A stretch of 64,000 nt of DNA from Lactarius indigo (taxonomy: Eukaryota; Basidiomycota; Agaricomycetes; Russulales; Russulaceae): the NCBI GenBank assembly GCA_025766275.1, contig JAFKAC010000019.1, forward strand, positions 1-64,000, read 5' to 3'. This document shows, piece after piece, positions 34,718-46,894 of this stretch (the stretch's first letter is position 1; every line of letters starts with the position of its first letter). The position numbers and the translations under genes are program-made. Below the pieces are notes generated by a model, which worked only from the letters and a program-made list of their open reading frames with translations, was not told the origin of the DNA and did no database searches.

Positions 34718-36140
34718 CTACTCAGTGAGCGGGATCTTTCCATAAAAGATTGCCCTGTCCGGCGTGCACAGTGGCCTGAAATCACCTGAACGGAACGGGA
34801 AGAGGCATACATAATACTGCAAATAGCAGAGGGCGCTGAGAGATCGGAGGCTTCTAACGTCATGGTACAATAGAGTCACTTACCATGAGAGCCATGCCTG
34901 GTTCGGCAAAGCTTTTACTTATTTCGGCGCCAGGGTCTCTGAGGAGCCTCCCGTTCAGTCTGATGCGCAAACGACTGGCGTTTTCCTGAACGGTGTGACC
35001 ATCGACGTTCCATAAGGCCGATGCGACCCAGTTCGTAATGTGGTAAGACCTGCGATTCTTTAGGGTGAAAGGGGGTGCAGCCGCTGCCGCATTCTTTCCA
35101 AAAGCGATAACTTTGAGCAATCGAACGTCGATAACGTGCGGGACGGCGAACAGGTCCAGCGCCTCACGGTCTTCACATATCATATCGAGGCGAAGTGGGA
35201 TAGTATCCGAGTCGTTGGCAGGGTATGACTTCTAAGGGAACGGGATTAGGTGAACCAGTCGGACTATAAGAGGATACGAGGTACCGGTATAATGAGCTTG
35301 ATAAGATGGTTATTAGCCAGAGATGTGGCCATATTTAATATTTATTACTCACCCTGCATTCGACCTCGATGTCGCGCCGTCCGAATATGACGCCCCTGAC
35401 GATTACTTCGGGACACTTATTCCCTGTCCAGGGGGGGAGATTGCGGGGGGTCACGGCCGGGGACAGGAGAGAAGGAAAAGGCGTGGAGAGGTCACCTGGG
35501 CGTGGAACGTAGCGGATTGACCGTTTCATTCTGGATCAGAAACCTACGTGAGAAGGCGGTGACGGGACCGTAGAGAAGGTGAACCTGATCTTTGGCAAGA
35601 AAATTCCACGATGGATTGTGAGTCGGAGCTGAAAACTTTGGTGATTCTGTGTTGAGGGTCGTCTGAGAGTGGAGTTGGCCTGGTCCGAGGCTGTGAGAGG
35701 GCTGAGGGACGAGCCCGTTGTGGTAGGTGGATAAATGGCAAACTGCCACCGAAACTGTCCGTTTGAGGTATGGGAACGATGTATTTCCTCAGACGACAGC
35801 TTGAGCTTTGTCTTCGACGCCTGCTTAACAGTGTTAGAATCCAGCACCCGCAACTACAATACCCAATTCAATGGCGATCCACATGATCAAGGAACCAACT
35901 CACCACTACAACTATACTTCGTACTTCATGAAGATGATACTCAGATAACACGACGGTCCCGATTGTTTTTTCCTCCAGATACATCAGAGGGACGTCATGG
36001 ATATTTCGAGCACGGCTTCTGATGGAGACAAATGCGTAATCGGTCTTCATGACGTACGTATGTGTAGCGTAGATGGACTCCCCTGGGGACGGGGGGCCCC
36101 TGTCATGGACCTGCGGAGTATGGCCAACGGAATACTGCAT
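34718..36140 (-). CDS. arrestin-like protein 4
   Basis: Exons (minus) 36140-35904, 35853-35585, 35530-35353, 35231-34884 and 34816-34718 sum to 1131 nt, 376 residues. Domain order and intron positions are as in proteins 1-3: VPLMYLEEKTIGTVVL, EVRSIVVVV, VRGVIFGRRDIEVECR, MICEDREALDLFAVPHVIDV, tail LFYGKIPLTE. The N-terminus is ~65 residues shorter than protein 3. Upstream DNA still encodes paralog-like pieces (FVPTLNLAEGSAD) but in a different frame, with a stop between, so this copy either uses the Met at 36140 or carries an indel near 36170. Duplicate of gene 3. Confidence 0.6.
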
Positions 36141-39100
36141 GGTACTTTGGCGAGGTGTAGAATTGGGGATGGTTCCATAGAGGTGAGGTTATATAGATCC
36201 GCAGAACCCTCAGCGAGATTAAGGGTTGGCACGAAGGAGTTACTGGATCGCCGTAGTTTTGAATGCATTAATGGGACCACTGGCAGAATGGCGAATAGAA
36301 GCTCGTAGTTCTATTGGAGGGCAAATCAATTGTACCAATGACGATAGAAGTGGGAATGTGCGCGAAATCAAGAATCCAAGATACTGGCCGCGGTCAAGTA
36401 AAATGATGGAATACACCATCAGCGCTGTTCATACCCTTGTTCTATAACTCGGCAAGTGGTGCCTCCAGTCCTAAGAGGGAACTCAACTCGATGTTCAGAT
36501 TGTGGGGATGGTAATGCGGGGGTTCTAATGGGAAGCATGGACATTGTATCCAGCGAAGATCAAGCTTATATAATTCTCAGTAGTTGCGTGGCATGGTCTT
36601 GTCAGGGGCAATCCCGGGGAAAGTTCGCATATGTCGCCTGGCCAGAGACCCCGAATTTTGAGCGAAGAAAGACATAAAAGGAAGATAATAAGCCTTCTAT
36701 CCCGTGTTGGACTGAGGCATCGGCGCCTCAAGGAGAAAGGATAGACCCTGAAAGACCTAACAGAAGAGCACCTGAGTACCAATAGTTCGAAGTTGGACAA
36801 CGGATGATGGCAAGCGGTGCGAGAGGGAGCGGTTGCCGTATTTAGATCACTGCCTCAGGAAGTCTTCGAAGAAACGAACCTGTTCGTGCTGTGTCCCTCC
36901 AACTCTCTTGGCAAAAGAGCAAGACGGGCCAGAGACAACCAAAAGCTGGACTAGGTGGACCCCTGGAGATTTTACTCGTTGTCATAGCAGCGAGAAGGAC
37001 TGTTCTTGTTCCATATTCTCAAGTGGAAGGCACCGTTGCAGAAGACGTGAATGGAATGACGCGATAGGCTCTATCACCAGAGAGGTTTCACTTCTTACAC
37101 ACGTGTGTTCTATCCGAGTTGGATGCATCGAGTTCGGCGTGGCGGAAGTGACTACCACAACCTCGTTATAAGACCGTCGAGGTACAAGATGACGACGACG
37201 CAAAGATGAGTGCAAAGGTGAAGTGAGCCAAGAGCCGAGCGGGTACGCCCTCGTTGAAAGAGTAGCCTGAGTGCAGATCGCTAGTGGATGATATCTTGGG
37301 TACGTGAATCTCTCTGATAATCGTCCTAGGCGTATTGCGATAGAATTTGAAAATTAAAGGGTCAAACCTTGAAAGCTGAAACGCAGGACGACTTGAAAGC
37401 GTGGAGCAGCTGTAATTACCGAAGGTTGTTCCCTGACAGCGCACCGCGGGAAACGGTTAACCCCTGACGGAGCAGGTGCCAGTCGGCCCGCGGTTGCGAC
37501 CCCGCAAAACTTTCACCTGACGGTGTTCCTCCACATAGTCAGAAGTACTGAGAATGTCGTTTAGCTTCACGGAAGGCACACAAATACAAGTTAGGTACGC
37601 CGCCTCTAAGTGCACGCATATCACTGACGACGACATATCCTATTAGAACCACCAGTGCCAAAATTTACAGCTTATTTCTCATTGAGTAGGGGAAGCTACG
37701 GAGGCCAAACTCTCAACACATTGGAAATACGAGCGCGGGAACCAGATAACTGAATACGTGCTTACTTGTCGACCTCACGGCCGACTTTGAGCTGTTTGAG
37801 CTCGATCTGCTGAGTAAACGTGCTCGTGGCTTATATGGGTGCGGAAGCAGACAGACCGGTGACCGTATCGATGTATCATTGGTTTTTGAGCATTCTTTGG
37901 CCAGCTGCTGCTTAGATCTGGGTAATTATCCTTTCTAGAGCCTAAGGTCGTCGGAATTGTGACTACATGAGCTATGACCGGTATACGACCGATCATCTGA
38001 TGGACGTTGGATCGACGCCTTGATCGACGCACACATGGTCCCAGAAGTTGTCAGATGCGGCCTGAGAGGCCCGAGAAGATCTGGTGGCCAGTGATCCAGT
38101 GCAAGTAGCGATCATGATGACCGCGGCCATAGATATTGCGCACTGCCTGTGAGCACGAATCATCAAGGCGCCCAAAGTAATTTCCAAGAGAAGATAAACG
38201 GTATAGTCGCGTGGTACCGGCGCTATCGAGGGCGTGAGTAGGATCGACACATGTAAGGAGCACCTCGGCTTTACACCTTTACTCCGATCAGTCTTATGCT
38301 TCCGAGTCATACGGAACGTCTACTACAATACATTCCAAATGTAGTTGCGGTGTATTACAGGGACAACCTGCACCCGCTCCCGGCAGCACTGCTGCAAAAT
38401 TGGAGGTGTCACCGTGACGGCTCCCAGTCAGAAGTGTTTGAGCCCTAGTACTGATTTCGCAGATGCACCCTCTTTGGGTGACCTTTCTCATGCTTATCCA
38501 TCTTCCATTCCCCATCCATCGTTGCTTGTCCGAGGGCTCTACATTCCGCAGCAATCTGATCAGCAATGTGACCCGCGCCTCGCGGGCGCACTGGTTTCAG
38601 AGGCTCCAATAGTTGAGTTGACGACAAGGTCGACGAGCGCTGAAATACATGTCCGAGTACGAGTAGTCGGCCACACTGCATTCAAGTTTGGCAACGGAAC
38701 AATTCGAAAATCGTGTTGCAAGCTGTTCGATATCAGCTTGCTATCTACTGCACATATGGGTACCATCTTGGAACTGATATTGAACTTTCCCCATCTCGCT
38801 GCGAGGATCGGTCACCACACTGAAGGGTTTACCCAGGGGAGAGAGCGCAGGTGCGTCGCCTCGACACCGTGGCCTTTAGATCTAATCTGAGCCTACTATG
38901 TACAAAGGGCGGGGCGCGGTCGAGGAGTGGCTCTAACCACTACACTCAGGGATTTGCTTCTCACGGAGCTGGAAAGTGCTGAAATCCGAAAGAGCTGACA
39001 CGACTGATGTGGCGATCTCGAAGCTGAGAGCCCGTCCGGTGCAAAGTCGGGCCCCCGAATACACCTCTCGGTCGCGACGGGCAAATGTATTTATTTCTGT

Positions 39101-39922
39101 ATATTTGTCGAAACATGTGAGTAAGCACGACATTCGTGAGCAGCCTGTGAGGGTCGGATGGAGGACAAGGCCTCAGAGAGCTCAGTGTAGCACCTCATTT
39201 GCATTCCCCAGCATGCCACGATCGCACGCAGCCTTAGAGACTTGAACGTGACGCTTCCCCGACCAAGGTTGCCACACTTGTGAAGTTTGGTGTGGCGCGG
39301 AAGAGTGCACGACTGTTTCCGACTACCTTCGGCCAGAGCTCTGTGTTGCCCACTGCTTGCATGACCGATCTCGCTGCATTGGCACGCAGCCTTAGAGATT
39401 TGATAGGGACACGTCTGTAGCCGCTTTAGATACACTCACGCTATCTCGAACCGCGCGGAGGCCTGCATGACTGCATGTGCCACTTTATACCCCAAATCCT
39501 GCACACCTTAGACAAGTTGAGCGTGCAATTAGTAATGACATAAGCACAATTGATCAAGTCGAGCCCTGTTTTTATTTTTGGCAAGGCGTTCGAGCGCGAC
39601 ATTGCCGCGGTCAGGTGCGACCAACCGCATCGAACGGTCACGTCGCGGGGACCCACAATTTTTTTTAAAAAAAAAACAAACATTTTTTTTTGGCTAATGC
39701 CTGGCCCGACAACCGTGCACCAGACGGGCTCTGATGTCTTCGGCCAGTCCCGAGACAAAACCTCACGGTCTCTCACGTGCTGAATTTCTGGGTTAACTGC
39801 ATCAAGTTTTTGGTGATTGAATGAGTACAGAAAAATACTATCGAGTACAGCGGTGAACTTGGACGTTTCGCGGGGGGGGGGATGTTTTTTTGGGGGAACA
39901 AAAGTGAGTAGGTAAGCTATCA
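36141..39922. other. 3.8-kb region without a supported gene
   Basis: 36141-36300 holds the displaced 5' end of arrestin-like gene 4, and ~36430-37250 is its duplicated upstream flank (homologous to 26400-27230). 37250-39920 has only unconvincing frames, such as plus 38345-38890 (181 codons, no motif) and minus 39441-39915, which overlaps the ALDH 3' flank. A1 homopolymers occur at 39659-39690. Confidence 0.45.
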
Positions 39923-41800
39923 TTACAACGCCAACATCTTCCCGAGATTGACATGGACGGATTTGACATTAGTATAGCTAGAGGAGTCAAGTGTCGGCAT
40001 CTCTACGATTTCGCAAAAGACGGGCAAACGACGTACTTATTCAACGCGTACTCGCCGAGCTCGCGTCCCACACCAGACTGCTTGTACCCTCCGAACGGCA
40101 CGTTCGGGTGCAGCGAGTTGACACAGTTGATCCACATCGTGCCGGCCTCCAGCTTATGCGCAAACTGGATCCCGCGCGTGATGTCCTTCGTGAACACGGC
40201 TGCGGCGAGGCCGTACAGCGTGTCGTTCGCCTGCCGCAGAGCGTCATCCTCGTCCTTGAATTTGATGATGACGCCGACAGGTCCGAATATCTCCTCTTGG
40301 ACGATGCGCATGTCCGGGCGGGTGTCCGTGAAGATGGTCGGTTGGATCCAGTAACCCTCATTGCCGTGGCGCTCGCCGCCGAGGTGCACCGTCGCGCCTT
40401 CTTTCTTGCCCGCTTCGATGTACGCCATGATGCGCTGTGAACACAGTTTTCGTCAGTACAATCAAACGTCGGACGGCGGACGATGGATCGACGCACGTCA
40501 AATTGGACCTGAGAGACTTGGGGGCCCTGGTACGAGTCGCTTGCGAAAGGGTCGCCGAGCTTGAGTTGCTTGGTCTTGGCCGTGAACAGGCTGACGAATT
40601 TGTCGTAGATGCCCTCCTGGACGTATATACGCGAACCAGCGCAACATGTCTGCCCGTGGTTCCAGCTAATGGGCCCCTCCCGTGAGCAATGGAACAGTTC
40701 GAGATTTATAGAGGCACGCACAAGATACCGTGAATGGACCAATTAACCGCGAGTTCGAGATCCGCGTCATCGAACACGATGTTGGGCGACTTTCCGCCAA
40801 GTTCGAGCGTTACGTTCTTCAAGTTGGACTTGGCTGCGGACTCCATAATCTTGCGCCCGACGAGCGTGGATCCCGTGAACGCGACCTTGTCAATGGCCAT
40901 GTGCTCCGAGATGGCCTGACCGACTATGTGTCCGTAACCCACGACGATGTTCACGACGCCGTTCGGGAAACCGGCCTCCTTGATGATTCCAGCCATGCGG
41001 AGCGCGGTCAGGGGGGTAAATTCTGATGGCTTGAGCACGATGCAGTTTCCGGTGGCGAGGGCCGGGCCGAGCTTCCATGCCATCATCATGACTGATCGGT
41101 AAGAGGGGGTCAGGGACACGTAAACGGGCTAATGACGCAATGCGGGGAAGGGCGTTCACGTACGAGGGAAGTTCCAGGGGAGGATCTGTCCCACAACTCC
41201 GAATGGCTCGTGACGGGTGTACGCGAGCCTGCTCTCGTCCGTCTCGATGGCTTGTCCATGGATCTTATCTGCCCAACCGGCGTAATACCGTATCGTCGCG
41301 ACGGACATAGCAAGGTCGATAAACTTGGCGTTTGAGAATGTCTTGCCGTTATCGAGCGATTCGAGTGCGGCAAGCTCGTCAGAGTGCTTTTCCATGAGAT
41401 CGGCAAGGTCGGAAAGTAGTTTCCCGCGCTGCGCTCCGGGGGTTTTGAGACCCCAAGATGTGTGGAAGGCACGCTTGGCAGCCTGGACGGCACGGTCAAC
41501 GTCCTTCGCCGTGCCTTCTGCGACCTTCCCCACGACCTTTCCATTCGCTGAATAAGGGTGCTTGAGAACGCAAGGGATTATCAGCTTCAGTTATGAGAAC
41601 CCACTGGGATTTATTATACTATAGAAGAGTAAGGTGAGGGTGAGACCACATCGATGGTGCCAGGAAATAGACACTCACTCGATGGTGGTGCCATTTGACC
41701 CAGCAGAGAACTCGCCATCAATGAAGATACCGGAGGGGAAACTAGACTTTCCCTGGAAGGGGCCACTTCCGAAGTCGTATTCGAAGACAGTCGTCGACAT
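39923..41800 (-). CDS. aldehyde dehydrogenase (NAD(P)+), 503 residues
   Basis: Seven exons (minus): 41800-41679, 41618-41605 (14 nt), 41547-41164, 41091-40722, 40665-40497, 40434-40037 and 39977-39923. They total 1512 nt, 503 residues, the usual length for cytosolic or mitochondrial ALDH1/2-type enzymes. Visible features: [20 protein letters not shown] near the start, GQILPWNFP, the cofactor loop FTGSTLVGR, catalytic Glu270 in LELGGKSP, catalytic Cys304 in [19 protein letters not shown] and a C-terminal [18 protein letters not shown]. It oxidises aldehydes to carboxylic acids using NAD(P)+; in fungi these act in acetate, ethanol and stress-aldehyde metabolism. No mitochondrial presequence is obvious, so probably cytosolic. 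The microexon is required to restore both frame and the family sequence. Intact. Confidence 0.93.
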
Positions 41801-41855
41801 TGCTATGACGGGTAAGGGATAGGTGTTAAGGGGGAGTGTTCACAGGGCGTTGCCT

Positions 41856-41862
41856 TTTTATA
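41856..41862 (-). promoter_or_regulatory. TATA box of the aldehyde dehydrogenase gene
   Basis: TATAAAA on the minus strand lies 56-62 bp before the ATG at 41800, a good position and sequence for a fungal TATA box. Confidence 0.55.
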
Positions 41863-41869
41863 ACCTCCA

Positions 41870-43691
41870 AGCACTCCACGGCGCAACCCGTATCACGCGA
41901 GCGAACGCCTGACAGACAACCCCAGACGGGCATTCGAATAACTCCTATCCCTTTCAAATATGGAATTGACTATGTCATCTTCACGGCAGAAGTATACGTG
42001 GTTAGAATAGGAGGCGAACCGGCTCCAGAACGAAACTTTGTTTGTCGAAAAAATTTGGTAAGGATTAGTCGAACAAAGTACACTCCAGAGAGGAATGAAG
42101 ACCGTACTCATGAATCGATTTTCCATGCAATAAAACCCCTCAATGGACTTGACGTTGGAAAAACCTTGAATAAATAGGCTTTTACCTATTATGTCCGCGC
42201 ACAGTTTTTCCCAGCGAAAGCACGATTCGATACTACAAGGAAGGAGTAGGTTGAGTTCGGAGGGCTGGAGGGGGTGAGACAGAGATGAAGGACGGTGTCA
42301 ATCAGGATGGGCCAAGACCCTGGTTGAGGTACCCTGACAAGGGATGGGAACACGCATCCCAGAATGGGCCAGGGGCGTCAATGAGGCTGAGAACGCGAAA
42401 ATTATTAGAGAAGAGAATGCATGGACGGTGCACAAACCGCGCGTTCTCATTTGCTGTAGCAAGAATGATGATTTGGGCCAGTACACACACACTCCACCCA
42501 AGCGGTGTCCCTCGGCGTACCACTGTACCTGGAACGCACGTTCTTCTGCTTTACGCCATCCCAATTCCTCGGGAGCCGGGAGAAGTCTGAGCGCTGAGCG
42601 GCCAAGCTTTCCCTGCTTCACTCACATGTTTCTGGATACTTGACCGCGTGGAATCCCGATAATACGTTCCGTACCATTAACTGGTTCTTCATCTGCTCCA
42701 GTTGGATGTGCCGCCCCGTCTGCGTAATCTGCGGTGGAATGATGAGATGGAAGGGTAGAAGGTTGACGTGATGCCGTCTTCGAGATTTGAGAGCAAGGAG
42801 GGCACAACCTTTTCTGTTATTTTCGTTTATTTATTTATTTATTTTGCACCAAGGTGATTGTTGTTCTCCTTCTCCAGATTCAAGTTGGTGCATGGCGGAT
42901 TATTGATGCGCGGCCTTCCCTCCTACTACCTGATACCACCGTATGCCCGCTGCACCGTCTTTACCAGCTGTATATATGGTGCCAGACTCGTATCATATAG
43001 ACTTTTCGTGAAATTTGTGATAAGACCCTGACTCAGGGGAGAGGCAAGGGGAAAGGGTGGCCTGTTCGGCCCTAACCCGCGGACGCGCGTACTGTAATGT
43101 TCCAACCTTGACAACCTGATTGATAGCATGGGAAAGATGTCTTTGCAACCACTAAAATCACCCGTCTCAATCCAGGCCGTGTTGGTCGTGTAGAACACTT
43201 CATCGCCACGCAGACTCGGCGAGCAGTTCTTCCATTAATTGACTCTACGTCGCAGTAGTAAGTATCTTTGCCTCGACGCGTTCGGGGTAAAGTAGCTCCG
43301 AAAGACAAAATTTACAAAGTGCTCTGATCGGTTTCACATGTGGAGTAAGATCGATGATCAACGTCGATCAACGTAACGTCTTACAAGATCCTCTGGTGAC
43401 CAAGCTGGTGGCAGTAAGGGATCACATCCGATGTCCCGACCTGCTTGCGTAGGCTTTAACAACACTCGGAACCAGCAGCCGGAGCCGACCACAGAATTCG
43501 CCCCCGATTGAAGTTCAAGGCAAACGACGTCCACATGGGGTACAATCAAGGAACGGGGTGCACAGCGTAAGCCATCCACGATTCGGAGTTCGCAAACACA
43601 TAGATATCATGGATGATCTGAGACGAACAATGAGAGGGGGGATGTATGATAAGAACGTAATAATATCAGAACGAATGACTCACAGAAAGAG
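41870..43691. other. intergenic, no gene supported
   Basis: Frames at 42285-42643 occur in four overlapping registers without motif content. A TTTA tetranucleotide run lies at ~42825-42845. No gene assigned. Confidence 0.45.
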
Positions 43692-45776
43692 TCAGCGACG
43701 ACTCTTCAGTGCAAAGATCCGCTGGCGCATCTCGCGGACTTTCCCCGCGCCGCGCCCAGCGCCCCTCCCAAATACGACCACCCGCCCGCTCCCACCCGCC
43801 CGCGCAGTGCGCCCCGCACGATGCAAGAAATCCGCCGTATTCCGCGGGGGCTCCAACACGAACACATGCGACACGCTCGGATCGAAATCGAGCCCGCGCG
43901 CAAGGAGCGACGTGCTCAGCAGCACGCGCGGCGCGTCCGCTGCACTGGCACTGGCATCTGCGTGCTGTCCTGGTAGGGGCCTAAGGAACCCCGCGAGGTG
44001 CTTGTTCGAGCCGTGCGCGCGTGCGCCTCCGCTCCCGCTACCTCCTTTGCCCTGGCCCGTAACGACGACGTTGGGCACACCGTGGTCGGAGAGGTACGCG
44101 CCCATCTCGCCCGCGCGTGCACGCGTGTTGGTGAATATGATGACGCGTGAGCGACCGCCGCTACGCCCCGCCAGCGCATCGTCGCGCCAGACGGTCTTGA
44201 GCTTCGCGAGTACCTCCGCATTGCGGTTGCCTGAGGTGTACGGCGCGAACTCGAGCGCGAGGTGCGCGGGGAGGCGGTGCAGCCGTGGAGAGACGAGCCG
44301 CGTCGTGTCCGGATGGTGCGCGTCGAGGTGCGTTGCCAGCGCTGCAGGGATCGTGGCGGAGGTGAGGATAAAGTTGAATGGATAGTCGAGCGGCGTCGCC
44401 GGTGATGCTTGCGGCTTGGCCTTTGGTTCAGCGTGGCTGATGACGGGGACCGGTTTGCCGCGCGCAGCGGCGACATCACTCAGCAGGAGCAGCGTCTGGT
44501 CGATAAAGTCGGGGTCTATTCTGTACGTCAGCAACGCTCCGGAGAATCGTATGTGCACGCGCACCGAAAAGAACGTCCGCTTCGTCGACCACCACCCACT
44601 CGACATCGGAAAGGCTAACCTCAGGCCGGCCCACGACCCACTTCCGCCGGCGTGCCTCCTCGCCTTCGGCGAATTCCTTGTTCCACCCGTTCCCGCGCGC
44701 CATCTCGAGCAGTTTGGAGGGCGTGCCGACGAGCACGTCCACGACATGGCCCGCTCCGCCACCGGGACGCACCTCAAACTCGCCCTCTGCATCATCGCCA
44801 CTAAACGTGTTGGACATCTTCGCCGCTGACACCCGCGCTTTGGTCCCGCTAGCAAAATTCGCGCGCGACGCGCTCTGCACGCGTAATCGGTCGTGATGGA
44901 CCAGCGCTTTGCCAAAGCCAGCCAACTGACGCGCCAGTTCGTGTGTGGGTGACAACACGAGAGCGCGTGGACCTGTGCAGCGCGTCCGCAGATGTTCCGT
45001 CGCCTTGAGGTCGTGCAGCATCGGAAGGAGGTAGGCGAGCGACTTTCCCGAGCCCGTCTCAGACGCAAGGAGGAAGCGCCGGTGCGAATCGGCCGACGGT
45101 TGGACAAAGAGGTGTTTCAGAGAGAGGGCCTGAATGGGAGTCGGGCGCGCGGTGGGGCCGAGCATGTCGCGAATGGATTGGAGAAGGCCGGCTGATAGCG
45201 GGGGAGAGGCAAAAGAGGTGGGGAGCGTGTGTGGTGCTTCGGATGCTGTGGAAAAGTCGAATTCGGCAGCGACGTCGGATGTAGCTTTTTGTGCGGCAAC
45301 TCTGGGCGCAGACGTGTCCCGGTCACGGCCATCTCGGTCTCGCCAGCTCTGCCTCGGAGGGTGCCGAGTGCCCGCGCGCATACCGTCTTTCTGGACGATA
45401 CGTCTGTTTCGTGTATCGTCTCGGTACCTGGGACGTCTTTCTCTGTTGCCCACTGATGAGGGTGGACCACGATGTTTGTCACGCTTCGACGAGTGAGGGG
45501 CGGCTTCACGCTTGAACGCATCACGTGGAGCTACCTCCAGAAACTTACGCGTCGGTTTACGGGAAGGCCCCGTTGTCGATCTGGGAGTGAGGTCCTTGAC
45601 CAGACGCGTGCGAGATGAGTGTGGAGCGGCTGGGTAGTATCAGCGAATTGCCTTTTGGAATAAAATGTAGACGGACCAGAAGCGAACGGACGCGTCGAGG
45701 AGCGTGTTGTCGCTGCTGACTGTATTACACGCCGGCAGACCAGAGGAAAACTTTGAATGGCATGACCCAGAGACAT
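43692..45776 (-). CDS. MRH4: DEAD-box RNA helicase, MRH4-like (mitochondrial)
   Basis: Exons (minus) 45776-45731, 45629-44565 and 44515-43692 total 1935 nt, 644 residues. Motifs in order: PTPIQALSLKHL (Q-motif-like, ~175), ASETGSGKS (Walker A, Lys211), PTHELARQL, VLVGTPSKLLEM, DEADVLFDPDFIDQ (DEAD 364-367), LTSATIP, VIIFTNTRARAGEM, ARGLDFDPSVSHVF, HRAGRTARAG (~601-610). The DEADVLFDPDF junction is formed by splicing and is characteristic of MRH4, which in yeast helps assemble the large mitochondrial ribosomal subunit around the 21S rRNA. The N-terminus is basic and poor in acidic residues, compatible with a mitochondrial presequence. Exon 1 (15 codons) is the least certain part. ATPase/helicase role by family; organelle by homology and inference. 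Confidence 0.87.
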
Positions 45777-46894
45777 TGCGAGCCTGAGTGAACCCGGTCG
45801 CCTCGGTGGCGGCCTCGGTTAGCGTCATATACTGTACCGGCAAACACCGGCATTTCTAAACGTTGTTCTCACGGTCTCTTACAGTGTACCATATTCATGT
45901 CGGATTTCTCCCATGCTCCGCGTGCTACTCCGGACGGCGGTGGACCCTGCGGTGGACTCTTTTGAGGACACGGACGGAGTCTCTACCACCTTTATTCGGG
46001 CATCGTCTCTGCTCTGTGGTGTGGAACAGTCGAAGGTTTGCATTTATCATAGTTACCCTGGCGGGGAAGACCGGACCGGACCCGCAGAATGATGGCCAAA
46101 TTTATTCAGGTCTTTCGTTGCAGTTCGGCGCTTTACATAGCTTAGTCGCTGGTGGCAGCGCCTTTCACCAAAAGAAATGATTCCACCCTGGGTACTCCTC
46201 GGTTTAAGAGCCTCTGGGACTCAAACTGGCCTCCGTTGAGAAGTTCAACGCCGTCTGGGCGTATACCAAGATCATGATGGTGTCCCAGAATCAATGGCAC
46301 TTGATGTACTCACGGGATCATTGGTAACCCTGATTTGATCTCAGCCACGCGCTCCGAATTTCTGCCTTCTGGTAGTGACAGTAGTGACCAAGGTGGTAAC
46401 CTTATTCCATTCTCGTATTCGTACCTTCTTCTGACTGATCGTCTGACTCGGATTTATTTGGTGTAGCGATTGGTATTACAACGAATTTTGGGTGCTTTAG
46501 GGTCCAAGCGACGAGTCGGGCTACTGAGACTGGGATCGGCGGTTGTGTTGCACACGAACTGGTGTCAAAGGCCACGTGTTCTAGTTATTCATGTCAATAC
46601 GGCGAGCTAAGAGAACTCAACAAAGGAGGGCGATGAGAAACACGTTTATCAGTGTATGCCCGCGCAAAATGGTAGATGAGAGAGTGTAGAAATAGGATAT
46701 AGGTCCAGGGGAAGTAATTGGGGAGCACAGGAGAAAACAGACAGGCGTAAAGTACCAATGATGGGCTCGGGTTGCCAATGGGGCGCAAAGGGCAGAGGTC
46801 GTTCAAATCGGTCCCGAGGACCACAATAAAAAGGGGGACATACCGCCACCAATACCGTCAGAATTCGATTTCTCAGGCTGTACCAGTGACTGTC
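45777..46894. repeat. upstream unit of the F-box tandem duplication, copy 1
   Basis: No gene. The part from ~46200 is homologous to ~50160-50640 (shared blocks GCGACGAGT, CAGTGTATGCCCGCG-like, TGTCAAAGGC), so the tandem duplication included ~0.7 kb of 5' flank with the promoter of the first F-box gene. Confidence 0.6.

Noticed and set aside
38345..38890. 181-codon plus-strand frame
   Set aside because: Composition looks random and the opposite strand is equally open.
39441..39923. 160-codon minus-strand frame just past the aldehyde dehydrogenase stop
   Set aside because: Contains homopolymer-derived stretches and lies in the presumed 3' flank.
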